The notes: generated from the letters alone by a model not told the origin. Positions 26,378-38,550 are shown, numbered from the stretch's first letter. The stretch is DNA of 64,000 nucleotides from Conus ventricosus (GCA_018398815.1 CM031604.1:60284259-60348258), one strand, 5' to 3'. A program made the numbers and translations.

Positions 26378-27573
26378 ATGCATCAACGATTGATGATACG
26401 ACATTGAAGACACCCCCTCTGCGTGTTGCAATGACTGACAATGCGACCGCCAATGTTAATTTCTCAGGATACTGGCAGACTGTTGGGGACAACACATCCC
26501 TTCGTGAAGACTGCATCCCTGTTATATTCAGTGAGATGGAGTATTTGCCTTGGGACAATCCTGATAACATTGTCAGCGCAGAAGTAGAAAACTTAGTGCG
26601 CATAATCAAGAACAACGTGAAAGGGCTGCTATTTCTGATTGGTGGGCCTGCTAACGTCATCAACATGGCGGTGTTCTACAAACAGGGACTGGAGGATCGG
26701 GTTAATCTATGTCTGTTTGCCTTGTCTTTTGCTGATGGTATGTACATGGCAATGGGGATGTTGCATTACGGGGAACAACTCTTCTTACAGTTCTCTACAA
26801 AGGAACGATTTGGCCCAATTCAAACTTTTTGGTGAATCTGAGTTTTCCAGTTTTCTACTCTCCATTTATGTATATATCACAAATTCTTTCTGCAGTCATT
26901 GCTACAGAGAGGTGCCTGTGTGTTTTCAATCCACTCAAAGTTCACAGTCTGTTACGCACTAGAACGATGATGGTTTTCATCCTTTTGATTATCCGCCTTG
27001 GTATTTGGTCTGTATTTGATTGTGACTTTTCGATATCGCATTGGATGTGTATATGATCCAACGTCAGGCGCGATTGTCAAGACGGCCATCCAGGGGCGAT
27101 TCTACAAGGCACACAAAGAGTTCATCAATAATCTTGAAAGTTCCATTTTTGGTGTTGGTTTTCCTGGGGTGTCGATGATCACAGTGACAGTAATGACAAT
27201 CATGACGATCGTGAAACTTCGTCAGGCAATGTCATGGCGATCTAAAACTTCGTCGTCACTCTCTCCTCGTGAACTGGCTCTAACCAAGATTCTTGTCCTT
27301 AACTCCATCTTCTTTATTGCTTGCTCGTTTCCAAACGCTCTAGACCGCTTTGTTCGGATCTTTTTTCCAGAAATGAACTCTGGGCGGCGAAATCAAAACT
27401 TATTCTTATCTATAACATGGATTGTTGAGACATTCAGCTTTATAAATGCAACCTTCAACATCGTCATCTATTACACTATGGGCTCTCACTACAGAAAAAT
27501 CTTCTGGACACTGCTGAAGAGAAACCCACAGGTGAAAAGTAGGAGGAGGAATGAAAGTAGTGGGAAAAATTGA
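26378..27573 (+). CDS. GPCR1: class-A seven-transmembrane receptor, chemosensory-like
   Basis: An intronless rhodopsin-like receptor of about 397 codons, in the plasma membrane, ligand unknown. The N-terminus has N-x-S/T sites (NATAN, NFSG). TM1 contains GGPANVINMAVF (Asn1.50). TM2 contains LSFADGMYM (Asp2.50). TM3 ends IATERCLCV, an ERC in place of the usual DRY. TM5 is rich in V/T/M (MITVTVMTIMTIV). TM6 is FFIACSFP. TM7 is NATFNIVIYY, a variant of NPxxY, followed by a basic tail ending GKN at the TGA 27571-27573. As written there is a 1-base deletion in a T run near 26825-26830 and a 1-base insertion near 26989-26992. Copy A has the in-frame form at both sites, so these are probably sequence errors. 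Two bases also seem missing just after the ATG (26378). GPCR2 lies about 1 kb downstream on the same strand. Resemblance to gastropod chemosensory receptors is recalled, not searched; a peptide receptor is the alternative. Confidence 0.75.
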
Positions 27574-28531
27574 AAATAAGAGAAACTGGAAATGATTATG
27601 TGTTTAAAATCTTACAGAAATTATAATGACGACTTGATGAATATCGTTCTTTAAGCTGGTGTACACATTTTGTTCGTTTTAGTATGCACACGAATATTGT
27701 TTGGAATAGTTTTGCCAGACTTAATTAGAAAAAGGAAGTGTATACTTTCCATTCATGCGTTCCTGTCTCTGTTCGTCATATGTTGCAGCTTGTGTGCATT
27801 GCTCTCTGTCTGTGTAATTTGCTGGAGCAGTGCATATCTTTTCTCCTCTGTTTGTGGTTTGCAGAAGCCAGTGTGTTTTCCTATATCTGTCTCTTATTGA
27901 AAACGTCTTTTTCTGTCCTCCTTGAAAATTCTCACAAAGTGTTTCAACCGACAAAGCATATCAATCGAAGCACATGACATCTGAACTTTAGGGGGAGGGG
28001 GCGATTCTGAACCTAAAGTAGAACTGATCCCCCACCCTGTTCCAAAACCAGATTTTAATGGATGATTTTAAGAATCGAGAAACACCTCAGAGAGTGAATA
28101 AATGCAAGTGTCATTATCCATCTTTCTGTCTCATAGAACGGATAAAGATAGATCTTATCCACCACGGCGAGGGGGAGGGGGATTTACGCCACGTGCCTTT
28201 CCTCACCAACAGAAAAATACATTTTGGCGTGATGTGATTTTGGAACGTTTTACCAGGTCCAAGACGTATTGTACTGCAGACCCTATCAGTGCGTGGACAC
28301 GAAACAAAAATTTCAAAACAGGCGTTTGGCCTGTCTCGTCTCCTTTCCCTTGTGCCTCCTGGGATAGACCACTGTAGAGAGAATAATCTTGAATGAGTTT
28401 ATGCTGTCGTTTGTGGTAGGTCGCCTGAAATCTGTTGTGCATTTTGCAACTGCTCTGAAAGGAAGTGAAATGTTAAAGAAAAAAATTAACATATAGGTGT
28501 GATAGATATAGTGTGCGAAACTGGTATATAA
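27574..28531. other. GPCR1-GPCR2 intergenic region, copy B
   Basis: About 0.96 kb, A+T-rich, with a G-rich patch near 28160-28190 and no coding content that survives comparison with copy A. The spacing and common orientation fit a recent tandem gene duplication. I see no convincing TATA box or other promoter element. Confidence 0.6.
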
Positions 28532-29734
28532 ATGATATCAATGTCGAATGGTACCACTTTGAACATTTTCCCTTTGTTTATTACAATGACAGAAAATGCA
28601 GCTGCCCAAGTTAATTTCTCAGGACATCCACATACTGTTGTGCCCAACATATCCCATCATGAAGATTGCATTTCTGTTGCACTCAGTGAGATGGAGTATT
28701 TGCCTTGGGACAATCCTGATAACATGATCAGCACAGAAGCAGAAAACACAATACGTATGATCAAAAACAATCTGCTGGTGCTACTGTTTCTGATTGGTGG
28801 GCCAGCTAACGTCATCAACATGTCGGTGTTCTTCAAACAGGGACTAAATGATCGGGTCAACCTGTGTCTGTTCGCATTGTCTTTTGCTGATGGTATGTAT
28901 CTTACAACGGGGATACTGCTCGGTGGTGAACAACTGTCAATACAGTTCACTACGAAGGAAAGATTTGGTCCAACAACAACTTTGTTTTAGTAAATCGGAA
29001 CTTTGTGGCTATTAAGCTTTCGTTTCTTCACATATCACAAATTATCTCTGCCATTATTGCTACAGAGAGGTGCCTGTGTGTTTTTAATCCACTCAAATTT
29101 CACAGTCTGTTACGCACTAGAACAATGATGGCGATCATCCCTCTAATTTCTGTCCCTGTATTTGGCCTGTACTTCGTTGTGAGTTTTCGATATCGTATTG
29201 GATGTGTGTATGATCCATTCTCAGCTGCAATTGTCGTAACCGTCATTGATGGTGAATTTTACAAGGCACACAAAGAGTTCATCAATGGTCTAGAAAGTTA
29301 TGTTTTTGGAGTTGGTCTTCCTGGAGTGGTGATGATAACAGTGACAGTGATGACAATCATGACGATCGTTAAACTTCGTCAGGCAATGTCGTGGCGATCT
29401 AAAACATCTTCGTCACTCTCTCCCCGTGAACTAGCCCTGACCAAGATTCTTGTTGGCAACTAAATCTTTTTCATTGTTTGATCATCTCCAGGCACTCTTA
29501 ATCGTTTTGTTAGGATCTTTTTTTTATCGGAAGTGAGTGCTGGACGACGAAATCATAATTTTCTATTTAGCTGCTATATGGATTATTAAAATATTCACTT
29601 TAATAAATGCTACCTTCAATATAGTCATCTATTATACCATGGGCTCTCTCTACAGAGGTACGTTCTGGGCACTGTTCAAAAGAAACCCACGACTACAAGA
29701 AATAACAAGAGGATCGAATGTGGTGAAAAAATAA
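28532..29734 (+). pseudogene. GPCR2: tandem paralogue of GPCR1, pseudogene
   Basis: The ATG at 28532 opens 152 codons reading an extracellular N-terminus (MTENAAAQVNFSG), TM1 with GGPANVINMSVF and TM2 with LSFADGMYL, very similar to GPCR1. The frame slips by one base near 28985, then runs 29005-29460 through the TM3 end (IATERCLCVF), the PYR-type loop, and TM5 (VMITVTVMTIMTIV). TAA at 29461-29463 and TGA at 29479-29481 interrupt TM6, where GPCR1 has sense codons TCC and TGC with no gap. Copy A carries both stops, so they look real. A further slip in a T run near 29515-29525 precedes TM7 (NATFNIVIYYTMG) and the end at 29732-29734. Truncation before TM6 would abolish normal receptor folding. 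Confidence 0.75.
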
Positions 29735-29985
29735 CGAGAAATTGATAAAGACAATCTTAACATTTCACAGAAATAGTTGCATTGCTACAAGCCACTGATC
29801 GCTGAACATGCTTATGCAATTATCTGTACACGACCTTTAACTGTTTCATACAGATTGATAATGTTTTGAAATCATTTCAATGACATGATGTCAAAGAAAC
29901 ATTGCTCTTTTTCATCCATGTGTCTGTTAGAAGCCTCTTGAATGCTGTGTGTATAGTTATCAAATTTGTGAATCGTTGAAGCTGG

Positions 29986-30160
<175 letters not shown>

Positions 30161-33100
30161 CTTTTTTTCTTCTATTTATGATTTGCAGAAGTTGTTCTGC
30201 ATCCCTATTTTTGGTCTTGATAAAACCGGCGGTTTTTTTTGCCACTTTGGACTGATATGACAACGACTATCCAGTATTAATAGCAACGTTAGGAGGAAGG
30301 ATTTAAACTTACTCACCAAATCTTTAAACCTTAGCCATAGTTACCAGGTGAATGTCTTGGGCCCTGGCGTCCTGGGCTTAGGTAATACCATTTTACTCAC
30401 TTTGTACCCGATTAACTGAGAGAAAACGTCGGGGTGGATAGCGTGTGTGTGTGTGTGTGGGGGGGGGATGTTAGATGTGTGTGATAAATCAATTGGTACA
30501 TTTCACAAGCTGTCAGGAGGTGAACTTTTATAACGTTTTTGTTTTTCCTTTCGTCGTTTGTCTAGTTGTGCTGCATATTGTTAATTGCACATCTCTAGGC
30601 ACTGTCGTTTAAAGTACAGAGTAAAATCTGACAGTTTAAGGCATGCTTAGACAAAAGCTATTATGTGAAGAAAATAGTGAATAATATTTTTGAACATTCA
30701 AACTCATAACTCCTACTGCTTTTCTTATTTACATACAGGCAGTTTACTTGCTCTACATTACTATTATCATGTTTGCATTACTCTTTGTCACGGGTATTGG
30801 TTTTTCCTGTGCAAATTATTGTGGATCCTTTCATCGCTTGTACACATATTTATATTCAAAACAGGTGTTCGGCCTGTTCGTCTCTGTTCCCGCATCCTCA
30901 CTGGAAGATATCGTCACCGGTGATTTAGAATAAGCTCGTGCTGTCCATGCACGTTCGCAGACACACAAGTGGGAATTGTCACAGAGACACAATACGAGAG
31001 GCTGGACCTTGGTGTATATGTCCCCAGCTTTATTTCAGCTGTCAACGGCCTGATAAATGACGGCCATGGACCATATGCCATTTTTTTATCACCACAATGA
31101 CAACCACAACGTCGCCAACGGCATGAACCACTTCTGTAGCCTGAAGTTATGATGTAAGTGAGTCGAGAATGCGACTCCATCTGTAGTCTCCTATATCCTT
31201 CCAACATTAAGGTTGTGTTAGCTTCGTGTGACAATGGGATTCATACAATGTACAGGAATTCGTCATATCTATACAGGAGTCGTCCCATTGGGGCCAGTGG
31301 AGTTAAGACCCACCAATAAACGGGGTCCTCTGCAGTACCATTTTCGTAGCTTTTTTCGTTAAGATGATGGCTGCTTACAAGCATGAAAGCGGATTTAATG
31401 ACATTATGCCATGTTGTGTCATTTCTGCAGAAAAGCCATTAGACCCTGTGGTAACGAGAGACGGTTGTCAGTGTTCACTCAGTCTGTATTTGTAGACTTT
31501 GTTTGCTGTCCCATCTTCTGTGCCACCTCAGTGGCATTGTACCAAGCTGCTCATTCTGACCCCTCCTCTCGTCCACAGCCACAGCCTGGCCTGACCCACC
31601 ACAGCCCTAGCACTGGCAATCTACCGGGAGCAGTTTGTGACGGACCATTTTTGTCCGGTCCCAAATTGTGGGGACAGTTATGAGATGGCGACAGTTTGCC
31701 TGTTCACTTGTCGACCTGTTTACCTGACAGCTACTCACCTGCGTTTTGTTGTCAGTATCTGTAGATTGCCGGCCTGGAAACATCCCCACGGTGCCGAAGA
31801 GAGACTCGCAACTTAGTTTTGGTGGTAATCAGTTCCCCAGGTGAGGCGCCGGAGTCCGGCCTGGAACTGAATACCACCGGATATGGGGGTACAGCCCATG
31901 CCCCAGCCGCTTCCTCCGTCAAGACGACGTGGAGAGGCAGACCGCCAGGTCAGTGGTGGACTTGTGTAGTAACGGGCCTCAGGATTCTCCGTCAAGACGA
32001 CGTGGAGAGGCTGGCCGCCAGGTCGGTAGTGCGACGTGATCTTCTGTGTGGGTGTGCCCTGTTGGACACCATTTGGGACTGTCTTGAAGCGGCTCTGCTT
32101 GCCGTGTGAATATCCTGGTTGGTGTGCTACTGACTGTAACTTGGGCTCGACCCAGCAAGTATGTGAACTGTGTCAGGACACTGCTGGTGCCTGCGAGGTC
32201 CGCGCCAGAAAAACAATTGCTATAATAAATTTATTTTATCTGCTTTGGTTGTACCGTCATATGTGTGTCGGCGGCTTGGGCTTATTACATGTTGTTGTTG
32301 TTACATGTTGATTTACGTGCTGTTTGGTGCCTGCTGATTTATATTGATTTATAGTGATATGTGTTTATGTTTGGATGGTTCAGGCAGCATATAAAAGAAA
32401 GGAACTTAACTTGTGTGTTGCCTGGCTGTCCATGTTCGTGTGGTGTGGGTGTGTGTAGGGAATAATCGTTACACGCATCCAGACTTTTGAAAGTGAGAGT
32501 CAGACAGAAATACACACACTACCACACCATCCGTACCAGCAGTCAATGTCAACTCGTCATGGTTTTTACCGACCAGAGAAGATACTGCTCTTCCGCTGAG
32601 TCCCTTCAGTGGTCCTCAGTAGTGCCTGTTCTGATCCAGCATAGGCGGGACTATTAAGCCCCTTCTTACGACAGTAATTGCTTTGTTGTGGAGCCAGGCT
32701 TAGTGTAACCTCTCCCTCCAGAGGGCGCCACCACGTCTGTCCAGCAACAGTCCCCATGAATTTGTCAATGCCGTTGACTGTAACAGAATCAATTCAAGGC
32801 CATAGATATTGAGAGGCAATCGAAATTGAAATCACCATGAGAGCAAGGTATGAAAGGCCACACAATTTGATTTTTTTTAATGCTGATCGATGAAGATGAG
32901 AATGAGAAAATGATGCTACGGATTTCCATTCTGGTCTGAGACTGCAAGACAGGGTGTACATTACGCTTCCATTTCCAAATATATCAAAACCTTCTCTTTT
33001 TTGTTAGCATCTGCTTATGTGCTAGGCGTGTTGGTGCCGCAAGAAGTGGCACATCGGAATCGTCTATTCATTATGGGAACAAAAGTTGCTTTTTTTTAGT

Positions 33101-33633
33101 ATTGCTTACTGTTTAAGGTGTCCCTTTCTTGTCAAACTTTCCTTCTGTGGCAAAGAACACTGAAAGGAGCCTCCATGAGGGTATAAACCAGCGCATCAAA
33201 CTAGCTGAGCTGGGTTTGTTGATTTCTTCGCCCAACATGCACAGATTAGGGTCAGCTCTTGCCGTCCTTGGGCTGATGACTATACAGCTTACCCATTGCC
33301 TGTTTGAGCTGCTGATCTATCAGAAGGTTTGATGGGCTTGTGTGGTCACGTGGGATTATTCCGTTTACAGTGAGGATCATCAGTTCTGTTTGTTTTCCAT
33401 CTTTGCAGTTAATGGGGGGGTGAAACCTTGCAGATGGCGGCTTACACAATGACCTGTTTCTGTCTCATTTCCTGGCATTTCAGCTGGAATGGTTCAACTT
33501 CTGAGATTTCGTCATTGTGAATATCTGTACAGCATGGTACGCTCATAGCACGGTGGGAAGGCTGGAATAAAATAGCAGTTTCCTCTGTGTGTGATTTCTC
33601 TTTGATTTTCAAATGCAGAAGCAAGCTGCGTCT

Positions 33634-33635
33634 CT

Positions 33636-33708
<73 letters not shown>

Positions 33709-33728
33709 CTTACTCTCTGTCTCTCTCC
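33634..33728. repeat. (CT)n microsatellite at the 3' end of retrotransposon Y, copy B
   Basis: About 90 bp of CT followed by a short CTCTGTCT patch. It abuts the 3' region of Y. Copy A equivalent at about 15506-15600 is short and interrupted. Confidence 0.9.
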
Positions 33729-33889
33729 CAGATAGATGCTTAGTTCTAAATACATGAAGATATACTTAATCTTGGTGTACAGTTGTTTAAAGCTTCTAAG
33801 GTTAAAGAAATATTGACTGTTTTTTGCTTTTGTGTCCTGAAAAGCACAATTATCTGATCAACTCCGACGACACCTGTATACATTATTAA

Positions 33890-35217
33890 AACACTATATT
33901 TTATAAAATAAGTTTACCTCTTTCAAAAAAGAAAAAAATAAGATCTACTGAAATCTCACGAAAAAGAACCGATAAATCACTGGTGGAAAAGAACTTCTCT
34001 CTGATACACATCAAATCAGCACATTCTGTCAAAAAATGCTTAACACTGAACAAGCTGTCACACGAAACACACCATGGGGGTCTTCCCTTCTGAGTATCCA
34101 ACTGTGCGTTATATAGCTGTGCCCAATATGTAACCGTGACAAAACCGATTCCTCTTTACGGTTACGTACCACCGATGGGAAAGGATTGGTTAAATCTGGG
34201 CACATTTTAAACAATTTATTATGAATTTGATTACACCATTCACTCTGCCACAGTTCACGACAATACAAACTAGATTTATGACGTAGATCAGAGTGAGGAA
34301 CAAACTGCATAGGCCTCCTGGAAAGACTTGCACCGAGAGCTTGTTTGGCTGCTTTGTCCACCACTGAGTTACCATAGATTCCCGTGTGGCTGGGGACCCA
34401 CAAGAAAACTATATGCTTTCCCGAAGAGACAAGCTGTGTATGAAGATCATGAATATCAGCCAAAACTGGATGTGAAACTTCTCTTGTCGATAAAGCCGAT
34501 AATGCCGACAATGAATCCGATAAAATAAGGAAATCATTCTGATCTGACCTGGACACCGCACTGAGGGCCAGATTTAAAGCCTTCAGTTCAGCAGTATAAA
34601 CAGACGACCAATCCCGCAATCTTAACAAAGTAGGCTCCTGAAAACTGTTATCACACACAATGGCAGCTGCAGCCCTCTCACCTTTTTTAGAACCATCAGT
34701 AAAAATCTTGATAAAATCTTTATAAAGTTCACATTGCCCAAGATAAAGTTGTTTATATGCAGCACTCGAGGTGACCTCCTTTCGAAATTGAGTTAAATAT
34801 AAATTAATCTCTAGATTGGCGACTTTCCAGGGAGGTAAATCAGTCTGTAATGGACCGTCATCAACAGCATCAAGGTCAATGCCAGCTGCCCCGAAGTGGG
34901 GCAAAATACGAATACCCAGTGGAGGAATCTCATTTGGCTTTAAGTCATATTTGGCTCTAAAAGGCAGGTTCATGACAATATCATAGGCAGGGTTTTCTGG
35001 ATTAGCCCTCAGTTTCAGATAGTAATTCATGGAAAGACACAACCTCCTTAGCTCCAGAGGAGGTTCACCAGATTCAACATACAAACTCTCTTTAGGAGAT
35101 GTGCGAAGTGCTCCCAGAGCAATCTGCAGTCCTTGATGATGAATTGGATCAAGAGCTTTGAGGTAAGACTTTCGTGTAGAACCATATACCACACACCCAT
35201 AATCTAGCTTTGGTCTC
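33890..35217 (-). pseudogene. Y ORF2 C-terminal half: RT end, RNase H, CCHC tail
   Basis: An open frame of 387 codons (34029-35192) begins within the RT thumb (VYGSTRKSYLKALDPIHHQG) and continues through a linker to an RNase H fold. The four acidic residues are visible: FTDGSKKGE (Asp), YTAELKAL (Glu), LILSDSLSAL (Asp) and GNSVVDKAAK (Asp), with the typical WVPSHTGIYGN loop. RNase H removes element RNA during cDNA synthesis. Frame slips near 34070 into a Cys/His-rich tail (CVSCDSLFSVKHFLTEC, near 34040) that ends around 33901. The apparent start at 35192 is not a real start; the frame is simply re-opened after the LTR insertion at 35217. Confidence 0.85.
35213..35217. repeat. Target-site duplication of LTR element 1, left (GTCTC)
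   Basis: GTCTC immediately precedes the TG of the left LTR and is repeated at 42020-42024 right after the CA of the right LTR. A 5 bp duplication is typical of Gypsy integrases. Confidence 0.9.
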
Positions 35218-36565
35218 TGTCACGGACAAAAAGAGAAAAACCGAATTCGTGGTCAGTCGCCAGCCGGTTCGAATCGGCTTAAGCCCGACTCAGACATCTC
35301 GGCGCCGGCAGACGACTTTACCCGTCGCCTCAGCCAATTAAAGGCTATTTTTAGTTCTCACGGAGACAGCACCGTTCCCGTAGACAGTCGGAGTGGCTGA
35401 CCAACGTCTCAATAGGTCTGGCCAGACGGATCGCGAGGTCTGGGCCAGACTGATCCGGTTAATTTACAGTTGGGCCAGACATCACTGGCTAAAGTAGGAA
35501 GGGAGAAGGTATTGTGTAGTGGGGGTGAAATCAAGCTAATTAATTAAATGACCCGTTGACCACCACAGAGAGTAAGGCGTGTAGGCGTGACTTTCATGAG
35601 TCGCATGTCCAATGAATTATGGGGGAGGTGACCTTTTACGAGGCGGGAAAAATTCTGACCAATGGTACTCGCCCTTTTGACAGATCGGAACGGGATAAGA
35701 AAGATGTGAGAGTGAGAGAACGGGAGGAGAGGAGAACAGAACAGGACAACGAACAGAGAGACAGAGAGAGAGAGGTTCTGAGAGTAAGCTCTGCTCGAGA
35801 GAAAGGTAGAGAGATGAGGAGAGAGGAGAGAACCAAGTTGTAGCATTTAGTACCATAGATAGTCTGCAGAGGAAGGACTAAAGAGAGACGTGGAGAGAGA
35901 GAGTTGCTAATTAATGAAGAGAAAATAAAGAAAAGAAAAGGAAAAGAAAAGCAACCATGTCCATTTGATAGAGCAGACTAGAAGAGAGAGAGAGAGTGCA
36001 ATGCGTTAATGCAGGAAGAAAGAAAGGAGAACAGATCGATGTTGATAGTCACTGTTCCATCTGAACCGGGGGTTCGACCTCATACCTGGCAGCGTCACTT
36101 CGTCAAGGAGAACCCACAGACCAACGCCAGTGCCAGCAGTCTAACCTGACCAGTGCCGGCAGTCCAACGCCAGTGCCAGCAGTCTAACCTGACCAGTGCC
36201 AACAGTTGTGTCGTGCTTGTGAAAGTGACAGTGAAAAGAAAAAGAAAGGAAAAGAGAAGACAGTGATTCATGAATAGTTAAGATCACCTGGCCAGGTAAA
36301 GTAGAAATCTGTTTTATACCCGGGTTAGTTAATGATGATTTAGATAAATGGTTTTGTGAAGATCAAGGAAAGAGAGGATGTTTTATTTTGTTTGATTCCA
36401 TATGCATTGATGTTTCTTTCTATGATCATGCGTAGTAAAGTTATAGACTTTACTAGTGGTTTGATGTGACGAATGCATGATATATGAATGAGATGGTAAG
36501 CAAGCTGTGAGTGTGTTTGGGCTGTGCGCTAGTCCTTCCTCCACTGACATACCCCGAGGTTGACA
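35218..36565 (+). repeat. Element 1, 5' LTR
   Basis: 1348 bp, TG...CA ends, with a 5 bp terminal inverted repeat TGTCA/TGACA. It is nearly identical to 40677-42019. It carries a purine-rich stretch (35690-36000), an AATAAA at 35924-35929 that is AAAAAA in the other LTR, and a short tandem of CAGTGCC-type units at about 36120-36205. There are no genes inside; short open frames here are incidental. Confidence 0.95.
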
Positions 36566-36571
36566 ATTTAT

Positions 36572-36589
36572 TGGCGAGCCTGCCAGGAT
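36572..36589 (+). promoter_or_regulatory. Candidate primer-binding site of element 1
   Basis: Six bases after the LTR end lies TGGCGAGCCTGCCAGGAT, which starts with the TGG expected of a sequence complementary to a tRNA 3' CCA. The 6-base gap is within the range seen in Gypsy elements. I do not assign the tRNA; the site is called by position. Confidence 0.5.
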
Positions 36590-36973
36590 ATTCTGGCCCA
36601 TTTATTATAATTGTTCAACTTCTCAGAGAGGAAGCTGGGTGGGATTCAAGTGTTGTAATCCTAAGACAAGGTGTTGTCTACTGTATGTTCCCAAGATAGT
36701 TAAATACTAGGCTTGGCATTGCTTCCAAGATAGTTAATACTAGGCTTGCATTTCAGCCCCAGAGTACTTATTTCGCACAGATTGCCTATAATTCGCTCTC
36801 ATAGTAGGTCAGGCGCTGGGCGTCTTATAAAAACTAATTACGTTGTCCCAAGCTAATATTATCATTCATAGGATTGTGCTATACGTTACTCGTGTCGGTA
36901 ACCACCAGTTTGGCTGTCGTACTAATAAAATCTTGTTCAAAAAAAAAAAAAAAAAAAAAAAGAGAAAGATATA
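36590..36973 (+). other. Element 1 leader with duplicated 34 bp block, AATAAA and A23 tract
   Basis: Untranslated leader before gag. A block containing ccaagatagtta and actaggcttg is tandemly repeated at about 36690-36757. Near its end are AATAAA (36924-36929) and, nine bases later, 23 consecutive A's (36939-36961), directly before the gag ATG at 36974. This is the arrangement of a polyadenylated 3' end and may be a cDNA-derived insertion or recombination product. Confidence 0.75.
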
Positions 36974-38035
36974 ATGGCGGACGAAAAGAACACCCCTATT
37001 GAACAACTTGTGAGTGTCGCTCGTGATTTAGGCTACTCAGGAGAAGAGTTGCGAGCATTTGTTGAAGCCCAACAAAAGATGGAAAGAGGTGAGCGAGCGG
37101 AAAGACGCCGTGTCGCAGTAGAAGCGCAAGAAATAGAAAAATTAAGGATTCAGGCTAATGATAATCAGGCTAGGGAAACGCAGGAAACAGAAAGAATAAG
37201 GGAAGCGCAGGAAACAGAAAGAATGAAGCAGGAAACGGAAAGATTAAAGGTTCAATTAGAGTTAGAGAAAGTGAGAATACAAAGGGAGACCACCGAGGAT
37301 GGTAGCTCAGTTTCCAGTAACCCTGTGCACAGTTATGCCCCCCGACCAAAGTTGCCAAAATTCTCTGAAGGAACAGATTCGATTGATGCATACATCAGTC
37401 GTTTCGAAACGTTTGCTACCAGTCAGGGTTGGCCTCCAGAAGAGTGGGCAGTCATTTGTCAGCGCTATTGACGGGTAAGGCATTGCAGATTTTCACGGCG
37501 TTACCAGCAGACCAACAATCTGATTTTTGTGCTGTGAAGGAGTCTTTAATGAAGGGATTTGACCTCACAGAGGAGGGTTCAGAAAGAAGTTTCAATCAGC
37601 TAGATTACAAGCAGGTGAAACGTACACTCAGTTTGGTGCACGTTTAGATCACTATTTGAGAAGTGGTTAGAGTTGAGTGGTACGAAAAGGGAGTTCGCTG
37701 AACTGAAAGAGCTAGTTATGAAGGAACAGATTTTGTCAGGTTGCGGTCCTGAGTTAACTATACATTTGAAAGAGAGACAGCCAGAGACAGCAGGGAGTTG
37801 CTGAAGTTAGCAGAGTGTACAGGGAGGCACGTTTGGGCACTAAGGTGCAGGAGAAACAGGTGCCAGGCACAGGTGAGAAGAGTGCAAGGAGACCAGGGAG
37901 TTTTCTGCAAAGTCTGCAAACCCAGTGGTGGGCAGAAGGAAGGGCAAAGGGACATTAGGTGTTTCATTTGTCACAAGAAGGGACATGTGGCGAGGGATTG
38001 TTGCATGAGGTTCCAGAAGGCAGCAGCCTTGCAAG
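36974..38035 (+). pseudogene. Element 1 gag (coiled coil, capsid, zinc knuckle; frameshifted)
   Basis: Gag packages element RNA into virus-like particles. The ATG at 36974 opens 165 codons: an acidic N-terminus, a highly charged coiled coil with repeated QETER units (residues about 35-110), then the capsid start PKLPKFSEGTDSIDAYISRF. The frame slips near 37445 and continues in another frame as LTGKALQIFTALP to about 37647. After more slips (KREFAELKELVMKEQILSG, about 37690-37740) comes a CCHC zinc knuckle CFICHKKGHVARDC at 37960-38001. The length, about 350 codons, is normal for Gypsy gag, but at least three frameshifts prevent a full product. Confidence 0.8.
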
Positions 38036-38180
38036 AGGTTGGTAAGGGTCGCCAGGGGAAACGACCTGCAGTGGAACCAAACGGGATCCAATCTGAAGAG
38101 GGTGGAGTACGGCCTATGGCTAGTACTGGACAGCAGTCAGTGTCAGGGATGGAGGGCACTAGCTGAGTGGTTCGTTACCA

Positions 38181-38531
38181 GTGGAAGAAGGGTGGATTGG
38201 CCAGCAGAGGGTGAAAGTGTTACGAGACACTGGTTGTTCATGTGGTGTAGTAAGAACAACGCTGGTCGAGGAAGGGGATTTGACAGGGCAGATCCAGACC
38301 TGTACTCTAATCGATGGCACTGTGAGGGAGTTCCCAGTTGCTAAGATAGAAGTACGTACCCCTTACTTCTCAGGCGAGTTGTCTGCGCTGGTGATGGAGA
38401 AACCCCTTTATGATTTGATCATTGGAAATATTCCAGGTGCAAGGGATCCAGGGGATCCTGAGTTGTTGACTGCTACAGGGCAGCAGTTCAAACACGGAGC
38501 AAGAAGGAGGAAAAGGTTGATAAACCGTTAG
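38181..38531 (+). pseudogene. Element 1 aspartic protease
   Basis: This region reads the retropepsin-type protease that would cleave the polyprotein. It opens with QRVKVLRDTGCSCGVV, with the active-site DTG at 38226-38234, followed by LIDGTVREFPVAKIEV and the C-terminal block YDLIIGNIPGAR with the Gly-Asn turn. About 115 codons are open, the usual domain size. It is separated from the zinc knuckle by a frameshift near 38166. The start at 38181 is nominal; the domain belongs to a polyprotein. Confidence 0.8.
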
Positions 38532-38550
38532 TCGTTCCAGCAAGGAAGTC

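Noticed and set aside
34029..35192. The longest open frame in the window (387 codons) as a host gene
   Set aside because: It contains RT thumb and RNase H motifs, continues across LTR insertions, and belongs to retrotransposon Y.
35258..35285. GGTTCGAATC in the element 1 LTR as a tRNA gene or polymerase III B box
   Set aside because: No cloverleaf or A box at the right distance; the string is part of a short palindrome within the LTR.
35544..35856. Overlapping open frames on both strands in the LTR of element 1, repeated at 41001-41312
   Set aside because: They arise from a purine-rich stretch of the LTR, with no domain; duplication merely reflects the two LTRs.
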